Assembly: GCA_964579135.1 (NCBI GenBank)
Contig: CAZOFD010000027.1
Span: 1-22,155 of the forward strand
Direction of reading: 5' to 3'
Source of the DNA: CAG-390 sp964579135
GTDB lineage: Bacteria; Bacillota; Clostridia; Oscillospirales; CAG-272
DNA: 22,155 bases
The translations under genes were made by a program, and so were the position numbers. Within the stretch, counting starts at the first letter, position 1. Every line of letters starts with the position of its first letter. Below are positions 15,581 to 22,155 of this stretch, piece by piece. The notes beneath the pieces are model-generated. The model worked only from the letters and a program-made list of their open reading frames with translations, ran no database searches and was not told the origin of the DNA.

Positions 15581-16204
15581 TCAGCAGCGAGCGAGTGTGG
15601 CTACGGCGTCACCGTCGCAAATCGCATAACCGTGCTCCGCCGCGTAAGCATCGGCAAAAACGCGCGATTCGCGCACTCCGTATTCTTCGAGTACGGCAAG
15701 TTCTGCGGGCAACGTCTCACCCTCTTCGACGTGCGGGAGAAACAGACGAAACTTTTCGTCGTCGCAGCGAAACGCGCTGCCGCTCAGGCAGGCGAGGTCG
15801 CCTCTTGCCGCAAGCGCACGGCAGGCGGATATCATATGCCCCATCTCGTCAAAGCAAAAGCAGCTCCCCGTTTTCATTTCACGTTGCGCGTCGGAACGGC
15901 TTGGGGGCGCCGGTGCGACGTGTTTTTGCGGCTTGTCGAAATTTGCTTCGCCGCCGTTTTCGGAGTCTTGCGTGAGTTTTGCGACCAAAAGTTCGCACCC
16001 TCCCGTATCGCTTTGACAGTGACGAATGAACACTCTGCCCGCGCATAGATCCATACCGCACTTTCGGCTTGCGTTTTTCAGTATCGCCTTTACGCCGTCC
16101 CCGCCGACGTTTTCGCCGTCGCGTGTGTCGATGCCGTATTCCCGCGCTTCCGCGCAGTTTAGAACTATCTTCAGCTCTTTTTCGTTTATAATAATAAGTT
16201 CCAT
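15581..16204 (-). CDS. MecA-like adaptor protein for Clp proteolysis
   Basis: The product has 207 residues. ATG 16204 is chosen because GGAGGG lies about 5 nt upstream and the protein then begins with the family's opening strand (MELIIINEKELKIVL). MecA/YpbH proteins bring substrates to ClpC. The N-terminal domain (about 1-80) has the REYGID segment and a following helix. A polar, Pro-rich linker (about 85-110) comes next. The C-terminal domain (about 112-207) keeps the spaced EYG ... EHG pattern, then a final helix. The protein is diverged and unusually Cys-rich. It is divergent from recA with its own promoter (16228-16256). Family assignment is good, client proteins unknown. Confidence 0.8.
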   Translation of the reverse strand: MELIIINEKELKIVLNCAEAREYGIDTRDGENVGGDGVKAILKNASRKCGMDLCAGRVFIRHCQSDTGGCELLVAKLTQDSENGGEANFDKPQKHVAPAPPSRSDAQREMKTGSCFCFDEMGHMISACRALAARGDLACLSGSAFRCDDEKFRLFLPHVEEGETLPAELAVLEEYGVRESRVFADAYAAEHGYAICDGDAVATLARC

Positions 16205-16227
16205 ATGTCCCTCCGAACGTTTATTAC

Positions 16228-16256
16228 AGTATAATCGCTCGCGGCACGCTCCGCAA
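16228..16256 (-). promoter_or_regulatory. Promoter of the MecA-like gene
   Basis: On the minus strand, -35 TTGCGG (16251-16256) and -10 TATACT (16228-16233) are separated by 17 bp. They are about 25 bp upstream of the ATG. Confidence 0.65.
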
Positions 16257-16279
16257 CGAGACGCGTAAGAGACGACAAC

Positions 16280-16292
16280 TTCCGAATCGGAA
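16280..16292. promoter_or_regulatory. TTCCGA-N-TCGGAA palindrome (possible operator)
   Basis: A perfect 6-bp inverted repeat around one base, about 23 bp upstream of the -35 of the MecA-like gene and inside the divergent mecA-recA region. It resembles the second palindrome at 16330-16343. Confidence 0.45.
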
Positions 16293-16329
16293 TAATAAGA
16301 GCGAGCTGTCGTACCGCATAAGATAAAAA

Positions 16330-16343
16330 TTCCGAAAACGGAA
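16330..16343. promoter_or_regulatory. TTCCG-AAAA-CGGAA palindrome (possible operator)
   Basis: A perfect 5-bp inverted repeat around AAAA, ending 19 bp before the recA -35 box. It shares TTCCGA with the palindrome at 16280-16292. The two sites are 50 bp apart from start to start, close to five helical turns. Confidence 0.45.
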
Positions 16344-16362
16344 AAATCACCGGCAAAAAGTG

Positions 16363-16391
16363 TTGACACGGCGTTTTTTGTGTTGTATAAT
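16363..16391 (+). promoter_or_regulatory. Consensus sigma-A promoter of recA
   Basis: TTGACA (16363-16368), a 17-bp spacer and TATAAT (16386-16391), a perfect consensus match. No CGAAC-N4-GTTCG LexA box of the Bacillus type is seen at or near it. Confidence 0.92.
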
Positions 16392-16409
16392 GTTTTCGAT
16401 AATAAATGG

Positions 16410-16424
16410 GGCGCAAGGTGCGCC
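16410..16424 (+). promoter_or_regulatory. Hairpin in the recA leader
   Basis: GGCGCA (16410-16415) and TGCGCC (16419-16424) form a perfect 6-bp stem with a 3-nt loop about 12 nt after the predicted transcription start. No T run follows, so it is more likely a stability or protein-binding element than a terminator. Confidence 0.4.
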
Positions 16425-16495
16425 GCTCGCAAAAAAATCGGACCGCGTTCTTGTTACGAGCGAAAAGACGGGTAATGCGGCGGATCGGAGAGGGA

Positions 16496-17605
16496 ATGAA
16501 ATCGACAAAAAAAGTTGCCGCAGTGCCTGCGGTCGACGACGAAAGCGCAAAGAAAAAGGCTCTTGCAACCGCGTTGCACCAGATAGAGAGGGATTTCGGC
16601 ACGGGCGCGGTAATGCGCTTGGGCGAGAATGCCCATATGGAGGTGCAAGCCGTGCACACGGGCTCCATATCTCTCGATATGGCTCTCGGCATCGGCGGTC
16701 TGCCGCGCGGCAGAATAGTGGAGATATTCGGGCCGGAATCGTCGGGTAAAACGACGGTCGCGCTTCACGTCGTTGCCGAAGTGCAAAAGGCGGGCGGCGA
16801 GGCGGCGTTTATAGACGCCGAGCACGCGCTCGACCCCGTATACGCCAAAGCGCTCGGCGTTAATATTGACGATTTGCTCGTTTCTCAGCCCGATTGCGGA
16901 GAGGATGCGCTCGATATAACCGAGTCTCTCGTTCGTTCCGGCGCGGTCGACATCATCGTTATCGACTCGGTAGCCGCGCTCGTGCCCCGTCAGGAGATCG
17001 AGGGCGATATGGGATCGGCGCAAGTCGGCGTTCAGGCAAGGCTGATGTCGCAGGCAATGCGCAAGTTGTCCTCCGCTATCTCAAAGTCAAACTGTATATG
17101 CATATTTATAAATCAGCTCAGAGAAAAAGTCGGAGTTATGTACGGCAACCCCGAGGTAACGACGGGCGGTCGCGCACTTAAATTTTACGCTTCCGTGCGC
17201 ATAGACGTGCGCAAGTCCGAGCAGCTGAAAAACGGCAACGACATATACGGCAACCGCGTTAAGTGTAAGGTCGTAAAAAACAAGGTCGCGCCTCCTTTCA
17301 AAGTAGCGGAGTTCGATATTCTTTACGGAAAGGGAATATCCCGTGCCGGCGAGCTTGTCGACGTCGGGTCGAAACTCGAGGTCATTCAGAAAAGCGGATC
17401 TTGGTTTTCGTATAACGGCGAAAGGATCGGTCAGGGCAGGGATAACGCGCGCAAAGCCCTTGAGCAAAATCCCGAACTTTTTGCCGAGATAGAGGAAAAG
17501 GTGCGGGTCGCGTTTGCCGCGCTCGACCAAGCCGAGACCGAGGACGACGACCTCGATTTCGAACTTGACGACGATCTCGATATAGATCTGCTTGACGATA
17601 ATTAA
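16496..17605 (+). CDS. recA: RecA recombinase
   Basis: The product has 369 residues. RecA forms the ATP-dependent filament on single-stranded DNA that carries out strand exchange and triggers LexA self-cleavage. ATG 16496 is chosen over in-frame ATGs at 16406 and 16475, because GGAG (16487-16490) is 5 nt upstream and MKSTKK starts the family N-terminus in register. Walker A is GPESSGKTT (79-87). The IIVIDSVAALVP Walker B strand, the loop-1 segment with GDMGSAQVG, FINQLREK and the loop-2 segment GNPEVTTGGRALKFYAS are intact. The C-terminal tail is very acidic, with alternating Asp and Leu. The stop is 5 bp before recX, so the two are co-transcribed. Confidence 0.99.
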   Translation: MKSTKKVAAVPAVDDESAKKKALATALHQIERDFGTGAVMRLGENAHMEVQAVHTGSISLDMALGIGGLPRGRIVEIFGPESSGKTTVALHVVAEVQKAGGEAAFIDAEHALDPVYAKALGVNIDDLLVSQPDCGEDALDITESLVRSGAVDIIVIDSVAALVPRQEIEGDMGSAQVGVQARLMSQAMRKLSSAISKSNCICIFINQLREKVGVMYGNPEVTTGGRALKFYASVRIDVRKSEQLKNGNDIYGNRVKCKVVKNKVAPPFKVAEFDILYGKGISRAGELVDVGSKLEVIQKSGSWFSYNGERIGQGRDNARKALEQNPELFAEIEEKVRVAFAALDQAETEDDDLDFELDDDLDIDLLDDN

Positions 17606-17610
17606 GATTT

Positions 17611-18243
17611 ATGGCAGCGCACGAGATATTGCGTATGACGGCGGTCGACGGCGGCGCCTGCCTTAACGTTTATATTCGCGACGACTCGGTCGTAACTTCC
17701 GTTTGCCGCGTTCGCGCCGAGTTTTATGCGTTGCGCCGATTGTCGAAAGGGCAAATATCAAAGGATCTGTTCGATGAGATCAAAACGGAAGACGAGATAT
17801 GTCGCGCGGTCTCTCGCGGGAAATATCTGCTCTCCTTCGGCAAAAATTCAAAGCGAGCTTTGGCTCGCAAATTGCGTACCAAGGGGATATCCGCCGAATC
17901 TGCGCAAAGGGCGGCTCTTATCCTCGAGAGGGACGGTCTGATAGACGAGCGGCGCGACGCCGTGCGCGACGCGGAGAACGAGGCGTCACGCGGTAGGGGA
18001 AAACGTCGTATACTGATGTTTTTGCGCTCGAAAGAGTATGATGCCGACGCGCTGGGCGCAGCCGAGTCGCGGCTTGACGAGATGGATTTCGGTGTACTCT
18101 GTCGTCGCGTCGTCGAAAAAAAGTGGGGCGGCGCCCCGCGGGATGCAGAAGACAGAAAAAAGGCTGCGGCTGCGCTTGCGAGGCTCGGATTCTCGTATTC
18201 GGATATCCGCGATTCGTTTAAAGCTGCCGATGACGAGACGTAG
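17611..18243 (+). CDS. recX: RecX regulatory protein
   Basis: The product has 210 residues. RecX binds RecA filaments and limits their activity. It lies 5 bp after recA, the usual arrangement. The family pattern of three-helix repeats is visible: a segment with KNSKRALARKLRTKGI-x-x-E-x-A, then LIDERRDA with adjacent Arg-rich residues, then RKKAAAALARLGFSYSDIRDSF at the end. An N-terminal extension of about 75 residues with beta character precedes the first repeat, as in Firmicutes RecX. The start at 17611 has no clear Shine-Dalgarno and is probably served by translational coupling. Met9 (17635) is an alternative. Confidence 0.93.
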   Translation: MAAHEILRMTAVDGGACLNVYIRDDSVVTSVCRVRAEFYALRRLSKGQISKDLFDEIKTEDEICRAVSRGKYLLSFGKNSKRALARKLRTKGISAESAQRAALILERDGLIDERRDAVRDAENEASRGRGKRRILMFLRSKEYDADALGAAESRLDEMDFGVLCRRVVEKKWGGAPRDAEDRKKAAAALARLGFSYSDIRDSFKAADDET

Positions 18244-18310
18244 CGCAAACGGTATGCGCCGCATTTTTTAAAAAATTCGGAAAGATCGAAAGATCCGGGC
18301 GGGGAACTGA

Positions 18311-19054
18311 ATGTCACTTATCGTTTCTGCAAAAAAAGTGTCGTCTCCGAGCGAGGCGCAAACGGCGAGGCTTCGCGTTTTCGGCGACGAATGCTTTGAA
18401 CGGATAAACAAAAGGCGCGGCACCGTGCGCGACGAATCCGCAAGTGCTTGGCTGCTTTTGCTCGATACTTTGCGCGAGGCGGGCGTTATGCCGCGGCGCG
18501 TGGCGTTCGGTAAATGCGGAAAGCCGTATTTTGTCGGTGAATCGTATGCGCACGGCGTTGCCGAGCGCGTTTTGCGCGACGACCGAGCGGTTTTTGCGCC
18601 GCGCGAGGCGGAAAAATGCGCGAGTGCGGCTTGCGTCGGTTGCCGAGAGGTGGGCGGCTTCTCCCTTTCTCATCACGGAGGCGTCGTATTTTGCGCCGTT
18701 TGCGACTCCGGAGACGTCGGAGCCGACGTTATGGCTTTGCCTTTCCGTCGCGGAGCCGAAGTGCGGCGTCGCTTGGCAGAACGGTGCTTTGCTCCAAAGG
18801 ACGTTGCGCCCGCGAAAGCGAGCGATGAGGCTTTCGTCGGAGCGTGGACAAGGCTGGAGGCTTATTCGAAATACCTCGGCGGAAATTTGTGCGAGGTGTT
18901 CGGCAAAGCTCTGCCCGACGATGTCGCGTGCTATACGTTTTCGTTGTCGGTGGACGGCGTGCGGGCGACAGCCTCGGTCTGCCGTGATGCGAAAGACGGA
19001 GCAATGCCCATTTGTTCCCCGTGCGCTATTGACTTTTTTTCGCGAATGCTGTAA
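18311..19054 (+). CDS. Sfp-type 4'-phosphopantetheinyl transferase, diverged Mg site
   Basis: The product has 247 residues. The family moves phosphopantetheine from CoA to a conserved Ser of acyl or peptidyl carrier proteins. Evidence: PRRVAFGKCGKPYF matches the GKP substrate segment, FSLSHHGGVVF (His121) is the S-x-SH strand, GADV (Asp139) is the metal strand, and W-x-RLEAYSKYLG (Glu183, Lys187) is the second signature. In Sfp the metal strand reads D-x-E, but here Met141 replaces that Glu, so metal binding may differ or activity may be reduced. A Cys-rich insertion (EKCASAACVGC) precedes the SHH strand. It starts 67 bp after recX. No polyketide or peptide synthetase is in the window, so the target could be a primary-metabolism carrier protein. 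Confidence 0.85.
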   Translation: MSLIVSAKKVSSPSEAQTARLRVFGDECFERINKRRGTVRDESASAWLLLLDTLREAGVMPRRVAFGKCGKPYFVGESYAHGVAERVLRDDRAVFAPREAEKCASAACVGCREVGGFSLSHHGGVVFCAVCDSGDVGADVMALPFRRGAEVRRRLAERCFAPKDVAPAKASDEAFVGAWTRLEAYSKYLGGNLCEVFGKALPDDVACYTFSLSVDGVRATASVCRDAKDGAMPICSPCAIDFFSRML

Positions 19055-19084
19055 AATTATAAAAAATCGAATTCGGCGGAATTT

Positions 19085-19105
19085 CGTCGCTCTGCGGCGC
19101 TTTTT
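19085..19105 (+). terminator. Weak Rho-independent terminator after the PPTase gene
   Basis: CGTCGC (19085-19090) pairs with GCGGCG (19094-19099) with one wobble, a TCT loop, and TTTTT at 19101-19105. The stem is short, so read-through into the next gene is likely. Confidence 0.4.
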
Positions 19106-19120
19106 CCGGCGGCTTTGCGG

Positions 19121-19147
19121 CAGAAAAGGCAGAAAAGGCGGAAAAGG
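19121..19147 (+). repeat. Three 9-bp Shine-Dalgarno-like repeats before a start codon
   Basis: CAGAAAAGG, CAGAAAAGG and CGGAAAAGG stand head to tail and end one base before the ATG at 19149. The last copy is too close to serve as ribosome binding site. The middle copy (AAAAGG ending at 19138) has a normal spacing of 10 nt. Confidence 0.75.
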
Positions 19148-19148
19148 T

Positions 19149-20027
19149 ATGATCAGAGGGACTTTTACAAAAAAGCGGTTGTTAAGAGCAATTACGGAAA
19201 CGTTTTGCGTTTTGCTCCTGACAGCCGCACTTTTATTAACGGCTGCGACAGCGGCGGCAGCTGTAGTTTCGTCTTCCGCGACAAAGGCTTCCTCGCGCTT
19301 GGCTGCCACTCTCGAGGAGCGTGCGCCGTGGCTCGCCGCCGTGTTTTATACTTCCGAGGAGCGTTATGCGGCGGTTCGTTATAGGGTTCCGGAGCCTGCG
19401 GAGCCGAACGTCGAGTTAGCCGAAGCGTACGGAGCGCCGCTTTGCACGGAAGTTTCGTCGCGCGGATGGAAAGCGAAAATATTAAGTTCCGTTTCGCCCG
19501 ACAGCGTTAAGTTCGGCGAACGCGAGTACGGCGGGGCGGCGAGCTCGTTTTCGCTCGGCATCGCCTCCGATCTCGAGGTCGCTTTTTTTAACGATATTTT
19601 GACTTATCGCGGCAACGAGGAGTCGTATTGCGCTCTTGCTATGGATGAGAACGGCGTTTTGCATATGGGGGGGATGTCCCCCTATGAGCTTGCCAACTCT
19701 TCGTATCGGTGGGCTGTTTCCTGCGATCGGGTATTGGTAACGAACGGAGTGCCCGCAACAGACCTCGACGGCGGCTACGCCACGCGCGCCGCGATAGGTC
19801 AGCGCGAGGATGGAAGTATCGTGCTTATATATGCCGAAGCGCGCGGTTTGTATCCGAGCGGCGTTACGTACGACGAGCTTGCGTCGCTGATGTACGAGTA
19901 CGGCGCGGTCAACGCTGCGGCGCTTCCGGCTTGCGGCGGCTTTTATGAAAACGGCAAAAGGCTTATCGGCAAGGGAAATGCGGGATATTTTATGATCGTG
20001 GCAAACGGGGTGACTGATAATGAATGA
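19149..20027 (+). CDS. Membrane-anchored protein with degenerate phosphodiester glycosidase (NAGPA, DUF2233) fold
   Basis: The product has 292 residues. A basic start and a hydrophobic segment (about 18-40) anchor or export it. The C-terminal half follows the NAGPA family order: LAMDENGVLHMGG, a VTNGVPA strand, ATRAAIGQREDGSIVLIYAEAR (209-232 region), then GVTYDELASLMYEYGAVNAAALPACGG (from 238). Family members remove terminal sugars linked by phosphodiester bonds. Two hallmark spots are altered: the usual DGR after the long strand is EAR (230-232), and the usual LDGGGSS is LPACGG (259-264), so catalysis in the normal way is doubtful. It overlaps the next gene by 8 nt, which implies coupled translation and a shared role at the cell surface. 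Confidence 0.8.
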   Translation: MIRGTFTKKRLLRAITETFCVLLLTAALLLTAATAAAAVVSSSATKASSRLAATLEERAPWLAAVFYTSEERYAAVRYRVPEPAEPNVELAEAYGAPLCTEVSSRGWKAKILSSVSPDSVKFGEREYGGAASSFSLGIASDLEVAFFNDILTYRGNEESYCALAMDENGVLHMGGMSPYELANSSYRWAVSCDRVLVTNGVPATDLDGGYATRAAIGQREDGSIVLIYAEARGLYPSGVTYDELASLMYEYGAVNAAALPACGGFYENGKRLIGKGNAGYFMIVANGVTDNE

Positions 20028-21903
20028 TAAAAAAACGGATGGCGGCAAAGTTGCTTTGCCGCAAACGCCTGCCGAACTTAAAAAACATGAAAAAGAAATA
20101 AACGGTCGCACGCCAGAACGCACCGTAAAGCCCGCGCCGCAAACGGGAAAGACGGCGACGGGGCTTCGCCGCAGGCACCCGAAACACGGGAGATTCAAAC
20201 TCGCTATGCTCGTATACTGCTTGTGCGCACTTCTCGTTATCGGTATAGGGGCTTGCGTCGGAATAAGTTATATCGATGCGCGCGACGCGGCGTCGGCGGA
20301 TAATTATATGCACACACTTACGGGTGAAAAAGACGGCGCGGCTTGGAAAGATTTTTTGCTCGAATATTTTCCGCAGTCATATCCCTCTTATGAGAACGGC
20401 GAAAAGCTCGCGACCGAGGTTCTTGCGCCTCGCTTTGAGGTGGGTACCGTTACGTATATGAGATACGCTTCGCACGGCAAGTCTGCAATATACGAGCTGT
20501 TTTCCGACGGCGCGGCGTTTGCGACGGTATATCTTTCAAACGACGGCGAAAATCCGTTTTCTCTCGGCGAGTGGCGGATAGAGACGGCGGAGTTTAAAAC
20601 CGATTTCTTCGGAGACGTCGAGTTTCGACGTGTCGAAATAACGGCGCCCGTCGGGGCGGTTCTCACCGTAAACGGCGTAAGCGGCGTTGTCGGCTCCGAA
20701 TCTGTGAGCGAGACCGGTTATCCGGAGATAACCCCCGCTGAGGCTGGCGGCGGAGTCGCCCCGTGCTTGAAGCACGTTTTTTCCGACGTATATTACGTTC
20801 CCGAGATATCGGCGACCCTTGACGGGGAAGAACTCGAGCTTTGCTCGGCTTCCGACGGCTCGGACGTTTATTATTTCAGGTATCCGAACGCGGCTATGCA
20901 TACGTTGATCCTTACCGCCCCCGAGGGGATAAGCATAACGGTCGGCGGTGCGGCGCTTTCCGACGCGTGGGCACGGCGGACGCAAACGGAGGGGGATCTC
21001 GGCGAGCTTGACGACGGAGGCAGCGGCGAGCGACCGATGCTTAACGTTTGGACGATCGACGGGATTTTCGGCACCCCGGAGGTAAAGGGGACGGTCGCCG
21101 GTAAAAACGTTTCGTATACTTGCCCAAGCGACTTGACGTACGTTTTCGAAACTCCGGCGGAGTGCAAATACAGTATTACGATATTGGCTCCCGTGGGCAG
21201 TGTGCTCACCGTTAACGGGCGCAATATGCCCGAAACGGCAAAGTGTGAGGGCGGTGCGAGTGCCGCGGACCTTGCGGCGGGGCTTACGATACTCGGGTCG
21301 TATTCGGTTGCGGAATTCGATACGATGCCCGAGATTATGCCTCGGTTTGACAAATATACGATTACGGGATATCTCGTAATGCCTCGGATAGAAGCGACGC
21401 TGGACGGCGAGGTGCTTGAGAGCGCGGGCATCACGGTGAGCGAATATTACGTGCTTTGGGAGTTCGATTACCCCGCAAGCGACGACGCGACCGACAAAAC
21501 GCACGTTGACGCAGCCGAGGATTTCGCGCGTAAATATATCGAATACGTTTGCGAGGGCGGCGCTTTCCACGACCCGGATCACGCAGAGCGTTTTAACAAA
21601 AATTACGAAGAGCTTATGTCCCTTATGTTGGAGGGAACTGCGGGGTGCAAAGCCGTTATGCAGTCGTACAGTACTGTGTACAAAATGGCTGCCGCGTCGA
21701 GTTTTACCGTCGACAGCGTATCGAGCGGCGATTATATCGAATATTCGAGCGGTTGCGTAAGCGTACGGGTCGATTATTCGGCAACAAGACGCTTGTCCGA
21801 CGGCAACGGCGGAGAATACACCGAAACGCTATCGGGTAGCATCGACGTGCTGCGTATATATCGCGATAACGAGTGGCGTGTTTGGAGTTTTGTAGCACGT
21901 TGA
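20020..21903 (+). CDS. Membrane protein with three tandem ~90-residue extracellular repeats, family not recognised
   Basis: The product has 627 residues. A charged cytoplasmic start (1-60) leads to one membrane segment (about 59-85), so the rest lies outside the cell. Residues 95-200 form a first domain. Then a unit repeats three times: TAPVGAVLTVNG (208-219), TAPEGISITVGG (299-310) and LAPVGSVLTVNG (389-400), each followed by P-(E/R)-x-x-x-T-x-x-G (261-269, 353-361, 455-463) and an aromatic strand near 284, 374 and 477. The repeat opening recalls PEGA or TcaA-type beta domains, an inference from pattern only. The last part (about 495-627) has a helix then strands ending DNEWRVWSFVAR, as in NTF2-like domains. 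The start overlaps the upstream gene by 8 nt. A strong terminator follows. Function is unknown. Confidence 0.85.
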   Translation: MNDKKTDGGKVALPQTPAELKKHEKEINGRTPERTVKPAPQTGKTATGLRRRHPKHGRFKLAMLVYCLCALLVIGIGACVGISYIDARDAASADNYMHTLTGEKDGAAWKDFLLEYFPQSYPSYENGEKLATEVLAPRFEVGTVTYMRYASHGKSAIYELFSDGAAFATVYLSNDGENPFSLGEWRIETAEFKTDFFGDVEFRRVEITAPVGAVLTVNGVSGVVGSESVSETGYPEITPAEAGGGVAPCLKHVFSDVYYVPEISATLDGEELELCSASDGSDVYYFRYPNAAMHTLILTAPEGISITVGGAALSDAWARRTQTEGDLGELDDGGSGERPMLNVWTIDGIFGTPEVKGTVAGKNVSYTCPSDLTYVFETPAECKYSITILAPVGSVLTVNGRNMPETAKCEGGASAADLAAGLTILGSYSVAEFDTMPEIMPRFDKYTITGYLVMPRIEATLDGEVLESAGITVSEYYVLWEFDYPASDDATDKTHVDAAEDFARKYIEYVCEGGAFHDPDHAERFNKNYEELMSLMLEGTAGCKAVMQSYSTVYKMAAASSFTVDSVSSGDYIEYSSGCVSVRVDYSATRRLSDGNGGEYTETLSGSIDVLRIYRDNEWRVWSFVAR

Positions 21904-21909
21904 CAATAA

Positions 21910-21954
21910 AAAACCCGTTTGGGGCGGCATTGCCGCCCCAAACGGGTTTTATTC
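21910..21954. terminator. Bidirectional terminator between the repeat protein gene and groEL
   Basis: Perfect 19-nt arms (21910-21928 and 21932-21950) with a 3-nt loop, preceded by A's and followed by T's. It serves both convergent genes. Confidence 0.9.
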
Positions 21955-21963
21955 GTCGGTTTA

Positions 21964-22155
21964 TCAATACATTCCGCCGCCGGCGTTTATTGCCGCGTTT
22001 GCGGCAGCCGCTGCTGCGGGATCTTCTTTTTGGTTTGCCACAACCGCCTCGGTGGTGAGGATCGTGGAAGCGATGGAAGCCGCGTTCTGAAGTGCGGAAC
22101 GCGTTACCTTGGTCGGGTCTACGATGCCGCAAGCGACCATATCGCAATACTTTTC
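21964..22155 (-). CDS. groL: Chaperonin GroEL, C-terminal end (partial, cut by window edge)
   Basis: 63 residues are visible, entering in frame at 22155 and ending with TGA at 21964-21966. The GroEL C-terminal signature is clear: GIVDPTKVTRSALQNAASIA, then TILTTEAVV, and a GGGMY end. An Ala-rich segment (DPAAAAAANAAINAGGG) replaces the usual short Gly/Met tail linker. GroEL forms the double-ring ATP-dependent folding chamber in the cytoplasm. The rest lies beyond the window. Confidence 0.97.
   Translation of the reverse strand, partial: EKYCDMVACGIVDPTKVTRSALQNAASIASTILTTEAVVANQKEDPAAAAAANAAINAGGGMY

Noticed and set aside
16205..16495. Bacillus-type LexA box (CGAAC-N4-GTTCG) at recA
   Set aside because: Both strands were read and no match with correct arms and spacing was found. 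Only TTCCG-type palindromes are present.
20536..21582. Open frame of 348 codons on the minus strand
   Set aside because: It is antisense to the repeat protein, whose internal repeats and start overlap are clear. No start signal is seen.

Overview
The window reads as chromosomal DNA of an uncultured anaerobic member of the Bacillota, most likely class Clostridia. The reasons are the lepA-hemW gene pair, a MecA-type adaptor next to recA-recX, an FtsK/SpoIIIE translocase, a DUF1292 protein, a CsaB-type pyruvyl transferase, Gram-positive surface proteins with a TGD-hydrophobic-KKRE tail, AGGAGG-like ribosome binding sites, and near-consensus sigma-A promoters with 17-18 bp spacers. A run of 100 N at 2787-2886 shows a draft or metagenome scaffold. 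No rRNA, tRNA, CRISPR array, transposase or integrase is visible.

Layout. (1) 1-2331: the last codons of one surface protein, then a complete 558-residue surface protein with a related tail and an internally duplicated ectodomain. (2) 2332-2886: a repeat-rich, gene-poor stretch that runs into the assembly gap. (3) 2887-7654: a cell-envelope polysaccharide locus. A minus-strand glycosyltransferase/CsaB fusion faces a plus-strand MBOAT O-acyltransferase plus SGNH esterase-like pair across back-to-back promoters. (4) 7674-10475: an FtsK/SpoIIIE DNA translocase on the minus strand. (5) 10600-11750: a possible structured leader followed by two half-size TauE/SafE permease genes. (6) 11687-12304: a long hairpin, a candidate structured RNA and a DUF1292 gene. 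(7) 12379-16204, minus strand: hemW, lepA and a MecA-like adaptor. (8) 16363-21954, plus strand: recA, recX, a divergent Sfp-type phosphopantetheinyl transferase, a divergent NAGPA-fold lipo- or membrane-anchored protein, and an overlapping gene for a membrane protein with three tandem extracellular repeats. (9) 21964-22155: the C-terminus of GroEL on the minus strand.

How the parts fit. The CsaB fusion, the MBOAT and the SGNH protein look like one module that builds and decorates a wall polysaccharide with ketal pyruvate and O-acyl groups. LepA and HemW are housekeeping neighbours conserved in Firmicutes. RecA and RecX form the usual recombinase/regulator pair. Convergent genes are separated by single long GC-rich hairpins (7613-7654, 11687-11741, 21910-21954) that can stop transcription from both sides. 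The parts that known families explain least are the triplicated-repeat membrane protein with its degenerate NAGPA-fold partner, the structured region at 11750-11981, the leader at 10624-10800, and two TTCCG-type palindromes between mecA and recA.
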